From Rhodobacteraceae bacterium HTCC2150 (lineage in GTDB: Bacteria; Pseudomonadota; Alphaproteobacteria; Rhodobacterales; Rhodobacteraceae), in contig AAXZ01000013.1 of NCBI GenBank assembly GCA_000169395.1, forward strand, positions 1-64,000: DNA of 64,000 bases. The letters run 5' to 3'. Below are positions 17,552-26,684 of the stretch, one piece after another. The notes beneath the pieces are model-generated. The model was not told the DNA's origin, made no database searches, and saw only the letters and a list, made by a program, of their open reading frames with translations. Every line of letters starts with the position of its first letter. The first letter of the stretch is position 1. Made by a program: the position numbers and the translations under genes.

Positions 17552-17944
17552 TTGGCGACATTTGATCAGTTTATTGCATCGTTACAGCGAGATTATGGTG
17601 AGCAAGGCAAAGGCAAACCCTTCGAGGTCTTCTGCAAGTGGTTCCTAGAGAACGATCCTGAGTGGTCAAAAACTGTCGAGAAGGTTTGGCTTTGGGGTGA
17701 CTATCCAAACAAGTGGCAACAACAAGACTTAGGGACTGACCTTGTCTTCAGGGACAACGAGGGATTGATCTGGGCTGTTCAGGCTAAATGCTACGGTGAG
17801 CATAGAACGACCACCAAAGGCGATATGAACTCCTTTCTGAACGACATGGGGCGCACTGGCGTTGATCGTGGGCTTTGGATCAGGCTATCCGCTTATCTAA
17901 GTAGCCATTGTGATGATTTTCTCTTCCCCTTGACGATACTATGA
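17552..17944 (+). pseudogene. N-terminus of a restriction-type nuclease/helicase, truncated
   Basis: The TTG start gives MATFDQFIASLQRDYG, KPFEVFCKWFLENDPEW and KVWLWGDYPN. GTDLVFRDNEGLIWAVQAKCY then fits a PD-(D/E)xK (Mrr-like) nuclease site with Asp and QxK. This is the N-terminal module of large DEAD/DEAH helicase proteins of type I/ISP restriction-like systems, which normally exceed 1000 residues. Similarity ends after GVDRGLWI at about 17880. The last 20 codons read into the 3' end of the convergent SH3 gene. It is a relic; the defence function is lost. Confidence 0.7.
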
Positions 17945-18525
17945 CAGGTCTCACTGCCATTAGCTGATACCCTATAAATAGCCCACGGATGGGATCTGTA
18001 TGTCTCAGCGGTCCAACTCATCCCAGAGCTTAATTTTTTATATGATTTCTTGTTTCCGTTATAATCTAGCCAATAAATTCGAAATGAATTATCAGTTTGC
18101 CCAACAAAAAATGTAACTTTTGTTTTTTGTTCAGCTTCCTTGGAGCGAAATCTAGTCAGGTCGGAACATTTATAATTTCGTGGTGTGGACCTATTGTCGT
18201 TCTCGCAGAGGCCATATGTACCATTAACTTTATTGTTGAAACCACACAATATCCCTCCCCATTGATACCCAACCTGACCATTACCGTACACAATCTTAAA
18301 CCAGTTAAAACCATCGTTAGCAGGTTTTTTCTTTCTCAACAGAACGACTGGATCGCCATTCTTTAGGCTTCCAATTATTGGGTAGTCCGTACTTGGTCCA
18401 GAGCGAACATTGCCACCCCAAGAACCAATTTTCAATTCACTAGCATGAGTCTGACTTGCAAATAAGCTCATCCCAACCAAAACTGCTGGTAAAAATAAAA
18501 AACTCTTCTTCATTTTCTTCTCCAT
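17893..18525 (-). CDS. Secreted protein with bacterial SH3 domain
   Basis: 210 aa from the ATG at 18525, preceded by GGAGCTATC. Signal peptide at residues 1-28 (KKMKKSFLFLPAVLVGMSLF, cleavage after THA). An SH3b domain occupies about 32-100 (GGNVRSGPSTDYPIIGSLKNGDPVVLL ... WFKIVYGNGQVGYQWGGIL). Such domains usually bind cell wall or other ligands in the periplasm. The C-terminal 100 residues carry four Cys and no family I recognise. The gene looks intact, although its 3' end overlaps the truncated helicase frame. Confidence 0.8.
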   Translation of the reverse strand: MEKKMKKSFLFLPAVLVGMSLFASQTHASELKIGSWGGNVRSGPSTDYPIIGSLKNGDPVVLLRKKKPANDGFNWFKIVYGNGQVGYQWGGILCGFNNKVNGTYGLCENDNRSTPRNYKCSDLTRFRSKEAEQKTKVTFFVGQTDNSFRIYWLDYNGNKKSYKKLSSGMSWTAETYRSHPWAIYRVSANGSETCHSIVKGKRKSSQWLLR

Positions 18526-18586
18526 GATAGCTCCTACGTCTATAGGAGTTCACTGTGCATCGCATTAAAGAAAAAGGCCAGAGGAC

Positions 18587-18658
18587 ATGAGCATAGTTAT
18601 CAAGTTGATCATTGTGGCCTTGATGGGTGGCAACACGTATCAGATGTCAATCGCAGAG
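18587..18658 (+). pseudogene. 5' fragment of the small membrane protein gene
   Basis: The first 36 bases (MSIVIKLIIVAL) match the start of the membrane protein gene at 22814-22503, including the upstream GGACATGAGC. The frame then runs into unrelated sequence and stops after 23 codons. A junction of duplicated DNA, not a gene. Confidence 0.7.
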
Positions 18659-19077
18659 TAAAAAGGGACCATCCATTCCCGCAAACCGTTTACCTTTTCA
18701 CGATAGCTGTAAGAGTTTCGACATAACCCATAACTATATCGTACATATTTGTTGGGTCCGCTTCGAAGGTACGAACAAACACGTTTTGTCAAAGGTGTAA
18801 TCAAAGTCATGCTGCGTCCTTTCCATTAACCCTTGCCAGAGTGCCATTAACTAGCTGAACCAGAAGTAAAGTTGAGCTGTAGGTATTGTTTTTTAGAAGA
18901 AGCAGGTCGGCCTGTACAGCTGCTGCCAAGTCACGAGGTAAGGCTGTTGGTACGGAATACTTGTGAGGATTGCTTTGCACTGTAGGTGGGACTGCCAGTT
19001 TCTGACTTGTCCGTGTCATCTGCATGAACAACACAGCCACGAGCTAGTGGCCATGAGTGAGGCTGTCTGTGCCTCTG
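18659..19077. other. Gap, no clear gene
   Basis: About 420 bases. A minus-strand frame at 18807-19040 (77 aa) has no family signal and I do not support it. Probably rearranged remnants. Confidence 0.35.
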
Positions 19078-19635
19078 TTAAGCTACCTTTAAACATCGAT
19101 AGTAACTCGCCTTCGACATGCCGAGCTGCTCCTGTATCTTCACCCGATCAACACCAGCAGCTACCAGTGCCTTAACCTTATCCGCTTGCTGCATAGCTGT
19201 AGGAACCCGGCCTTTGTACTTACCTTCTGCTTGCGCCCTCTTGATGCCCTCTACCTGACGTTCCTTCATCATCTCACGTTCAAACTGTGCGACTGACACC
19301 ATCATGTTCAGGATGAGTTTGCCTGTAGCCGTAGACGTATCAACTGTCTCTGAGCCTAACGAAAGGATCACAAGGCCAGCACCTTTAGCTTCGATCTGCT
19401 CCAGTAGCTCACCCATGTGCATTACGTTACGGGCCAGACGATCCAGTTTGGTCACCACCAGCTTGTCACCCACACGTAACATATCAATGGCACGTTCAAG
19501 TTCCTGTCGGGATGCTACAGCACTGACCTGTTCCTGATACATACGTTCACAGCCGTATGCTTTCAATTCCACGAGTTGTGCCTCAAACCCAGCGTGTTGG
19601 TCTGTTGTGCTTGTTCTGGCGTATCCGATAAGCAT
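19078..19635 (-). CDS. Serine recombinase (resolvase/invertase family)
   Basis: 185 aa from the ATG at 19635, which has GGAGACAC upstream; five more codons are possible. The N-terminal catalytic domain has the nucleophilic Ser in LIGYARTSTTDQ, the conserved Arg cluster KLDRLARN and the E-helix (TATGKLILNMMVSVAQFEREMMKER). The C-terminal DNA-binding helix-turn-helix (DRVKIQEQLGMSKASYYRCL) is complete. It makes a Ser-DNA intermediate to resolve or invert DNA between short sites. It lies upstream of the duplicated polymerase-like region; the target site was not identified. Confidence 0.93.
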   Translation of the reverse strand: MLIGYARTSTTDQHAGFEAQLVELKAYGCERMYQEQVSAVASRQELERAIDMLRVGDKLVVTKLDRLARNVMHMGELLEQIEAKGAGLVILSLGSETVDTSTATGKLILNMMVSVAQFEREMMKERQVEGIKRAQAEGKYKGRVPTAMQQADKVKALVAAGVDRVKIQEQLGMSKASYYRCLKVA

Positions 19636-19929
19636 TGCGTGTGTCTCCAAATTGACGAATCATTAGACCCTAAAGTTTATATGAGACTACTACTGTATCA
19701 GTATCGGAGCAAGCTATTGAGACAGAACTGCCCATAAAACGACTGATGAAGGTGTCTCAAATGGAAGATCACATGAGCAGGACCTAGTGAGACTGGGCTG
19801 GCACCCCTGATGGCTAAGATCCCCTAGTGTCGATCAGGATCAATTCTGAGCTAAAAGATCAGTAGCTACTAAAGGGACAAATCTCAGCTGGGGTTTCTCT
19901 GGGGGGGGTGGTAGCCTAGAAGGGCATGA

Positions 19930-20165
19930 TAAGTTTAATGCTACAGTAATAACTAGGAACAAGAGAGGGCGATCCCTATCAAACTACCCTTGCTGCTACA
20001 GATGGCACCATAGGAATTTAAGCTTAGAGAGCTATCCCTGAATGGTTATCAACCTATTGGTCATAATCCTGAAAAGCCAGACCAGATAATAGCCAAAGAG
20101 ACCTTGAGCATCCTCATGTAACCACTTATTATGGAATTATTACAACCGGTTTGAGGTTGTTTGTG
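19930..20165 (+). repeat. Upstream repeat of the polymerase-like gene, copy 1
   Basis: It shares clear blocks with about 23950-24140, such as AAACTACCCTTGCTGCTACAG, GAGAGCTATCCCTGAAT and AATAGCCA..GAGA. The two differ by many substitutions and small indels. In copy 1 it runs straight into the polymerase-like gene. Confidence 0.75.
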
Positions 20166-20175
20166 GCTGCTCTAG

Positions 20176-21791
20176 TTGCCGAGGCATAGTACAAAAAAAT
20201 CACCATTTCTATCAAAGTTACATACTGTGAAAGGGCGTCACTTGCCGCGTAATGAACAAAAAAATGATGATGATTTCGATGTCTGGCATTCCCGTCCGTT
20301 AGATGTCCACAGATGGTCTGACTTCCCAGAAGTTAACCAGTTGGTTGATAGGGTCTTTGATGATTTTACAGAAGAACAGAAAGCCAATATCTCAGGGCGA
20401 AACAACAACTCTGGCAAGGCATCAGGCAAGACCCATCTGAAGGTTGTCCTTCTTGATCTGTATGTTGCTTGGAAGAATGACCCGGATATGTGTCTCGGTG
20501 TAATGCTGAGCAATGATGCCCACAGATTCGATACAATGCCATACATATCTCACGGCGCATACGGCATGTGATTGTAGAGCTTGAGAATGCTTATTTGATC
20601 AACGTCAAAGGTGGTAGTTACAATCGTTTCGGTGACACCAAGGGCAATAGAACCACTCGGGTTAAAACCACAGGCCTACTTGTGATGCACTTTGAAGGAC
20701 TTGAGGTGCCCCCTTATGCAATAGGACGACATGAGGATATTGAGTGCATAATACTCAACGACAAGGACACAAACGAGTTTGGAGAGCCAATCGGGAAGAA
20801 GAAATCTAAGCCTATAGAGTATCACGACACCCCAGAAACCAACCAGTGGCGTGAAGAATTAACCGCCTACAACAACCAGCTCGCAGCAACCTACATCGAC
20901 ATTGTCTCCTTAGAAGAACCAACCATCACAAGACTGAAGAGCAACGGTGACAAACAAACGATAGGCATCAATCAAAATGGTAAGTTTATAAGACGCATAT
21001 TCAGCCGTGGCGATTGGATGTTCAACGGGCGCTTCTATGGGGGATGGTGGCAACAGATTGGGGAAGACCTCAGAAGAGATATTACCCTTAACAACCTGCC
21101 TACTGTCGAAGTAGATTATAAAGGACTTCATGCTTCGATCTTAGCTGCGGAAGCGGGCCAGTATGATAGGGACAAGGACATCTACAATCTAGGTGAACAA
21201 ATCCTCCATCAGTTCGACATGGACCAACAACGTAAAATTGTGAAACTCTTAGTCCTTACAGCAATCAACGCAAAGACCCAGAAATCTGCATTTTCAGCCT
21301 TTAGGGATGACTGTGATGCAGGGACACCTGAGAAGAAACTAACCAATAATGAGCTTGAACAATATTTAACCAAGTTCATACAACTACACCCGTATCTCGA
21401 AGACAAATTGTGTGCAGATCAAGGCGTCAGGTTGATGTTTCTAGACAGCCAGATCACAGCCATGATTATCAACAATTTTGTGAAGATGAAGAAGCCAATA
21501 CTCTCGGTCCATGACAGCTATATTGTTCAAACCACAGATGTAGACCAACTCAAAAATGAGATGAAGAAAGCCAGTCTCGCTGTTGTAAACACCGACCTCT
21601 CAGTAGAACAAGAAATTCCTAGCTACAGCGACATAATAAGAATGCAGAGACTAGATCGCGACAGAAGTATCGATACCTTCAAAGAAGTTCTATCCATGAA
21701 GAAGACAACTCAGTACAAAGAAAGGCTTGGTGAGTTCATATCCTTCCGGCATAAATACTATCAAGATACCTACTGGTTATATCATTACTAG
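20176..21791 (+). pseudogene. Polymerase-like protein, copy 1 (frameshifted)
   Basis: Two frames (20176-20571 and 20568-21791) together match the single frame of copy 2 (24664-25612). A 7-base loss near 20526 (CCCACAGATTCGATAC against CCCACAAAGTCGGTAGTCGATAC) breaks it. The long 3' frame has MFNGRFYGGWWQ at residues 151-162, VEVDYKGLHASIL with Asp183, QRKIVKLLVLTAINA with Arg222/Lys226, and ILSVHDSY with His315/Asp316. Order and spacing recall motifs A, B and C of family A DNA polymerases and T7-like RNA polymerases; VHDS is closer to the latter. I recall similar uncharacterised proteins from prophages and plasmids, without known function. The polymerase reading is inference. Confidence 0.6.
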
Positions 21792-21974
21792 GACGAGTTG
21801 GACTTCTTGCATGTACATATTACTCCAAACTTAAGTAAAAGGGCGTGCTACTGCGACGTAAGTACATAAGTCAAACATCTCGCCCCACTAAAATATTTAG
21901 GTCATTGGCACAAGGTAATGAAGGCTGTTTGGTCGTCTCCCAATTCAGCCCGTCCAAGAGCACTAAAAGAGCAT

Positions 21975-22475
21975 CCCAAGGTCTAAGCGTGGCCCGGACG
22001 ACATAAGCAACTTCCAAGCGCTCTGCATGACCTGCAACACCAAAAAGCGGGATACTGATGATACTGACTTTAGGGGCGTTCTAGATAGTTACAGTGATCG
22101 GAAAACAGGATGTATCTTCTGTGAGTTAGGCGCTGGGCGTATCATCTCTGAGAATGAACTTTGCTTTGCTATCAAGGATGCTTTCCCTGTTACCGAGCAT
22201 CAAACGTTAGTAATCCCCAAGCGACACGTAGCTGATTACTTCGACCGACATCAGCCTGAGCGTAATCCCATTGAGGCACTGCGTATGAGCAAAGACAGTT
22301 GATCCTAAAGCAAGATAACACAGTCACAGGCTTAAATGTCGGTATCAATGCAGGAGCCTCAGCAGGTCAGACTGTCTTCCACGTACACGTACACTTGATC
22401 CCAAGACGTGATGATGATGTCGTTGACCCCAGAGGTGGGGTACGTGGGGTCATCCCAAGTAAGCAGAGGTATTGA
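21975..22475 (+). pseudogene. HNH-HIT fusion protein, frameshifted
   Basis: The HNH end reads IPRSKRGPDDISNFQALCMTC then NTKKRD (about 21975-22055). It is followed by a HIT domain: TGCIFCELGAGRIISENELCF, LVIPKRHVADYFDRHQPE, then GINAGASAGQTVFHVHVHLI with the HxHxH nucleotide-binding motif. A one-base loss near 22293 (AAAGACAGTTG) puts the HxHxH part in another frame. The 5' end before the HNH His also has a stop. HIT proteins hydrolyse or transfer nucleotides; the fused HNH would bind or cut DNA. A second, more decayed HIT copy lies at 31487-31880. Confidence 0.75.
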
Positions 22476-22502
22476 GTTGTTCTGCTCATAAACGACACAC
22501 TT

Positions 22503-22814
22503 TCAAGTGTCCTCAGTGTCTCTCTTACGTTCGTACTCATCTAAGTTGGCCTCCATCATTGCCTCGTGTCTCTTAGCCTGTCGGATCAAAGCTAATCCTA
22601 CTACCCAACCTATGACTGATGTACCAATTCCGAAGAGTATCTCGTTACGCACTATCCAAGCGGGTTCTCCAAAGCTGTGGTCTAAGTATGCCGCCGAGAA
22701 TCCAAACAAAGAAACAAACGTCATAAGGATGATCAAAAACACTCCGTAGCCCTTTTTGAACTTTGGAAATACAGCGGCCAAGGCCACAATGATCAACTTG
22801 ATAACTATGCTCAT
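22503..22814 (-). CDS. Small inner-membrane protein
   Basis: 103 aa with three predicted membrane segments (about residues 3-17, 22-42, 57-76) and a charged C-terminal tail (RQAKRHEAMMEANLDEYERKRDTEDT). I do not recognise the family. The first 36 bases of the gene are also found at 18587, which shows that this locus took part in duplication or rearrangement. Confidence 0.6.
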   Translation of the reverse strand: MSIVIKLIIVALAAVFPKFKKGYGVFLIILMTFVSLFGFSAAYLDHSFGEPAWIVRNEILFGIGTSVIGWVVGLALIRQAKRHEAMMEANLDEYERKRDTEDT

Positions 22815-22986
22815 GTCTTGTGGCCTACTGTTTGGTTTGCGAGCATGATAACCATCAGACTACTCAGAGCGTCAACATCTGAATTCGAAGAACTTCCAAA
22901 CCTAACAACCAACAGCACTAGACTAAGCTAATGAATGTCTGACGCCAGCACCTAATAGGTAACACAGGTTGGCGTCAGGCTATCAC

Positions 22987-23222
22987 TTACCTGAACCTTG
23001 CGTCATTCAATGCCCAGTAAGCATCTGTACCTACTAGTGCTTGATTTTCTTTAGCTAGGTCGAATGGTGTTCTAAGCAGACTATCAACGGCAGTCCCGTC
23101 AGACCCATTGTCTAGCAGTACAGTTATGACTTCTGGATTGTCGTTGAAATTGGCAGCCTTGTGAAGCGGTATGGCTCCAGTGCGATCTCTAGCATTCACG
23201 TCAGCCCTAGCGTCGAGCAGTA
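22987..23222 (-). pseudogene. Ankyrin-repeat protein, C-terminal fragment
   Basis: Reading minus, VLLDARADVNARDRTGAIPLHKAA ... NPEVITVLLDNGSDGTAVDSLLRTPFDLAKEN gives about two ankyrin repeats and a short tail. The start is missing: upstream, the DNA changes at about 23215-23222 into the integrase gene, in another frame. Ankyrin repeats bind proteins; no partner is known. Formed by a chimeric junction, probably not expressed as a full protein. Confidence 0.75.
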
Positions 23223-23594
23223 CAGCTTCTTGAGTTCAGCCACAGAAAAGGGTTCCCTAGTGGTCGCATCTTTACCCTCACCTTTGATTAGAATCCTTGA
23301 GAACGGGTTCCTGTGTGGTAAAGCCAATTCATAGATAGCGTAATTAAACACAGCATTGATACTATTAAGCCTTCTACGGACTGATGTAGTTTTGACCTTA
23401 GAACCATAAACTCTGACGTATTGTCTGGCATCTCCTCTGGTATAATCACCTACTGGTTTTTCACCAACAATACTAAAAAGGGAATCAAAAGCCTCGAACA
23501 AAGGTTTACGGTTCAAGGACTTCAGATCAACGTATTCCTCTATGATAGACCTCAGGTCTTGCAATTGTGTTGGTTTTTGAGAGTTTTTCGCCAT
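23205..23594 (-). pseudogene. Tyrosine recombinase, N-terminal fragment
   Basis: It starts MAKNSQKPTQLQDLRSIIEE at 23594 and covers the core-binding domain up to PFSVAELKKLY, where it fuses with the ankyrin fragment. The part that overlaps the integrase at 1-710 is very similar (RRRLNSINAVFNYAIYEL against RRRLNSLNAVFNYAIYEL; FSVAELKKLY against FSVVELKKLY). All catalytic residues are missing. Its start is only 40 bases from a tRNA 3'-end fragment, the usual place for an integrase next to its att site. Confidence 0.85.
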
Positions 23595-23634
23595 AGCTAA
23601 CCGCCTGTTCTTTAATCAGAATCAAGCTTTAGTA

Positions 23635-23664
23635 TGGCTCCGGCGGTAGGGATCGAACCTACGT
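23635..23664 (-). other. tRNA 3'-end fragment: probable att site
   Basis: Read on the minus strand it gives a T-arm (GTAGG TTCGATC CCTAC), acceptor strand CGCCGGA, discriminator G and CCA. The matching 5' half (TCCGGCG) is absent, so it is not a working tRNA. The G discriminator fits tRNA-Asn among others, but the anticodon is missing and identity is open. It lies directly upstream of the integrase fragment 23205-23594. Confidence 0.7.
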
Positions 23665-23949
23665 TATCTAATTGTTTTACAAATTTTTTCTCGCTGTATA
23701 CGTCTGAGAATTAGGGTGAGATCAGGGCCAGCAATTGTGATCTTTTAGGTGTTTTCTTAGGGGTCGATTGCTTTAGGTCTCATATGTTTGCTCATGGCTC
23801 TCTGTGGCACTACTACAGCTACAACTAGTGCAACTACAGCAACCCTTTTCTTTGTTCTGGATTCATAGGTGGCAACCCCAACCCCTAAAAATTTTTCGTG
23901 AGAATCCATAGGGTCCCATTTGTTATAGCTGGTGTAATCCTAGCGACCC

Positions 23950-24140
23950 CCACCAAACTACCCTTGCTGCTACAGATGCCACTATAGGAATTTTAGCCGA
24001 GAGAGCTATCCCTGAATAGTCATCAACCTCTTGGTTCTGATCCCGAATAGCCATATCAGAGAATAGCCAAGAGAGACCTAAAATATCCTTATGTAAGATA
24101 TATATTAGGTTATGTTGCTATGAGGAATTATTCATTCCGG
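23950..24140 (+). repeat. Upstream repeat of the polymerase-like gene, copy 2
   Basis: Counterpart of 19930-20165. Here a DUF1330 gene on the minus strand (24157-24447) sits between the repeat and the polymerase-like gene. In copy 1 the two are adjacent. Confidence 0.75.
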
Positions 24141-24156
24141 AAGAAGACAGACTGAA

Positions 24157-24447
24157 CTAATCAGCACCCTCAATAATCATTAGGTCAGTGTCCGAGCATG
24201 TGTCACGGACAGCTTTGGCAGCCTGATATTCGGCACTGAAGTAGAACGTTTCAGCAGCTTGCTTACTCTCAAACTCAATCATCATAACCGTGCCACTGAG
24301 TTCACCTTCGTGTCTATCGGCTGATGGGCCTCTTGCTAAAACCTTGCCACCGTATTTCTTGATAGCTGGTGCTGCCATTCCAGCAAATGCTTGGAACTTT
24401 TCAGCGTCAGTTACCCTAATGTTGGCCACTAAGTATCCCTTTGGCAT
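24157..24447 (-). CDS. DUF1330 family protein
   Basis: 96 aa, full length for the family. Typical pattern: GYLVANIRVTDAEKFQAFAGMAAPAIKKYGGKVLARG, then VMMIEFESKQAAETFYFSAEYQAAKAVRD. This is a small dimeric alpha/beta-barrel (ferredoxin-like) cytoplasmic protein; no enzyme activity is established for the family. It looks intact, but lies inside the rearranged region. Confidence 0.85.
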   Translation of the reverse strand: MPKGYLVANIRVTDAEKFQAFAGMAAPAIKKYGGKVLARGPSADRHEGELSGTVMMIEFESKQAAETFYFSAEYQAAKAVRDTCSDTDLMIIEGAD

Positions 24448-24663
24448 GTTTCTGATCCCCCAAGATGTCGGAGAACCTTAACACAGGTTTATAACTTTGC
24501 GATACCCCCCATACATCTACTACGCGAACAGGGTGCTTGATCATAAGTGACACGTTAGAACAAATCGAAGCCAATGGTGCCCCCATCCGACAGTGGTGTG
24601 GATGATCGAGCCTCTCTACCCCTTCTTAGGATTGATAACTGTTTGAGGTTGTTTGCAGCTGCT

Positions 24664-25612
24664 ATGGTCAATGGGTATTACTATAAAAAAGCACCAGTTC
24701 TATCAAAGTTATATACCATGAAAGGGCGACACTTGCCGCGTAATGAACAAAAAAATGATGATGATTTCGATGTCTGGCATTCCCGTCCGTTAGATGTCCA
24801 CAGATGGTCTGACTTCCCAGAAGTTAACCAGTTGGTTGATAGGGTCTTTGATGATTTCACAGACGAACAGAAAGCTAATATCTCAGGGCGAAGCAACAAC
24901 TCTGGCAAGGCGTCAGGCAAGACCCATCTGAAGGTTGTCCTTCTTGATCTGTATGTTGCTTGGAAGAATGACCCGGATATGTGTCTCGGTGTAATGCTGA
25001 GCAATGATGCCCACAAAGTCGGTAGTCGATACAATGCTATACATATCTCACGGCGCATACGGGGGGTGATTTTAGAGCTTGAGACTGCTGATTTGATCAA
25101 CGTCAAAGGTGGTAGTTATAGTCATTCCGGTGACACCAAGGGCAATAGAACCACTCGGATTAAAGCGACAGGTCTGCTTGAAATGCACTTTGAAGGACTT
25201 GAGGTGCCCCCTTTTGCAATAGGACGACATGAGGATATTGAGTGCATAATACTCAACGACAAGGACACAAACGAGTTTGGAGAGCCAATCGGGAAGAAGA
25301 AATCTAAGCCTATAGAGTATCACGACACCCCAGAAACCAACCAGTGGCGTGAAGAATTAACCGCCTACAACAACCAGCTCGCAGCAACCTACATCGACAT
25401 TGTCTCCTTAGAAGAACCAACCATCACAAGACTGAAGAGCAACGGTGACAAACAAACGATAGGCATCAATCAAAATGGTAAGTTTGTAAGACGCATATTC
25501 AGCCGTGGCGATTGGATGTTCAACGGGCGCTTCTATGGGGGATGGTGGCAACAGATTGGGGAAGACCTCAGAAGAGATATTACCCTTAACAACCTGCCTA
25601 CTGTCGAAGTAG
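24664..25612 (+). pseudogene. Polymerase-like protein, copy 2 (cut by IS481)
   Basis: The start is uncertain: ATG at 24664 (MVNGYYYKKAP) or 24718 (MKGRHLPRNEQ, the first block conserved with copy 1). The frame is intact through the site where copy 1 lost 7 bases, and through MFNGRFYGGWWQ. IS481 copy B enters at 25613, inside the codon for the motif-A-like Asp (VEV|D), so all three catalytic-like motifs are lost. The missing 3' half is not found after the IS. This copy shows the intact N-terminal reading that copy 1 lacks. Confidence 0.65.
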
Positions 25613-26612
25613 TGTAGATATGTACGGACTCTCGGGACACTTCCTGTAAACTCCCTTATTTAGGGATGGAGGAAGTTTCCATGACGAACGAAGAACGCGA
25701 CATTCAACGCAAATTGAGGGTGCTTCAACACGCCGAAAAGATCGGCAATGCCCGCAAAGCCTGTCGGTATTTTGGGATTGGGAGATCCAGCTTCTATAGA
25801 TGGCGGGATGCGTATCAAAAGCATGGCGAATCTGGTCTGAAGAATGCCAAATCTATTCCAAAGAACCCTGCCAATCAAACGCCGCCAGAGATCGTGGAGA
25901 AGGTTCTGTATCTACGCCGCAAGTATCACCTCGGGCCCATCAGGATCGTCTGGTATTTGGCGCGCTATCACGGCATCAAAATCTCGGATGCAGGGGTTTA
26001 CCGTATCCTCAAGCGCAATGGTCTCAACCGACTACCCAGAGGCACACGAATGCGTAAATTACACACAAAACGCTATCAGAAACAGGTGCCAGGACACCAT
26101 ATCCAAGTTGACGTCAAGTTTCTGACATTCAAAGGAAAACGCGGCGAGAAAGTACGCCGCTTCCAGTTCACCGCGATCGATGATGCGACAAGAGTTCGGG
26201 CCCTTAAGATCTACGAGAAACACACGCAGGCAAGCGCAATCGACTTCATTGATCACATCATTGAAAAGTTCCCGTTCCGTATTCGTGAAGTGCGGACAGA
26301 TAACGGCCACGAGTTCCAAGCCAAATTCCATTGGCATGTTGAAGATGTTGGGATCAGGCACGCCTACATAAAACGCGGCACGCCCCAGTTAAATGGAAAA
26401 GTGGAGCGATCTCACCGATCCGATCAACAGGAGTTCTATCAGCTCCTGAGCTACAAGGGTGATGTCGATCTCGAGGCCAAGCTGGACGAGTGGGAACGGT
26501 TTTACAACTTCGCCAGACCACACGGCGCGCACAATGGGCAGACCCCTTACGAAGCTCTCAGAGACAAGCTACAGTAACCCCACAAGTGTCCCGCAGGTTC
26601 GTCTAGGCTACA
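25613..26612 (+). mobile_element. IS481-type insertion sequence, copy B
   Basis: 1000 bp with TGTAGATATG... and ...AGGCTACA ends. It interrupts polymerase-like copy 2 on the left. The right flank is unrelated to that gene, so a deletion or recombination followed the insertion. Confidence 0.95.
25681..26577 (+). CDS. IS481-family transposase (copy B)
   Basis: 298 aa from the ATG with GGAGGAA upstream (in-frame ATG also at 25666). Identical in sequence to copy A. DDE residues in IQVDVKF, RTDNGHEF and NGKVERSHR. Intact. Confidence 0.95.
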   Translation: MTNEERDIQRKLRVLQHAEKIGNARKACRYFGIGRSSFYRWRDAYQKHGESGLKNAKSIPKNPANQTPPEIVEKVLYLRRKYHLGPIRIVWYLARYHGIKISDAGVYRILKRNGLNRLPRGTRMRKLHTKRYQKQVPGHHIQVDVKFLTFKGKRGEKVRRFQFTAIDDATRVRALKIYEKHTQASAIDFIDHIIEKFPFRIREVRTDNGHEFQAKFHWHVEDVGIRHAYIKRGTPQLNGKVERSHRSDQQEFYQLLSYKGDVDLEAKLDEWERFYNFARPHGAHNGQTPYEALRDKLQ

Positions 26613-26684
26613 GACCCAATTGAACTAATGCTGTGTGGTTGTGTCAATGTCTGCACCCTTTGGAATGGCATTTGAAACATACTT

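Noticed and set aside
23665-23720. Possible complete tRNA extending the 23635 fragment
   Set aside because: No matching acceptor strand, D-arm or anticodon stem could be found beyond the T-arm.
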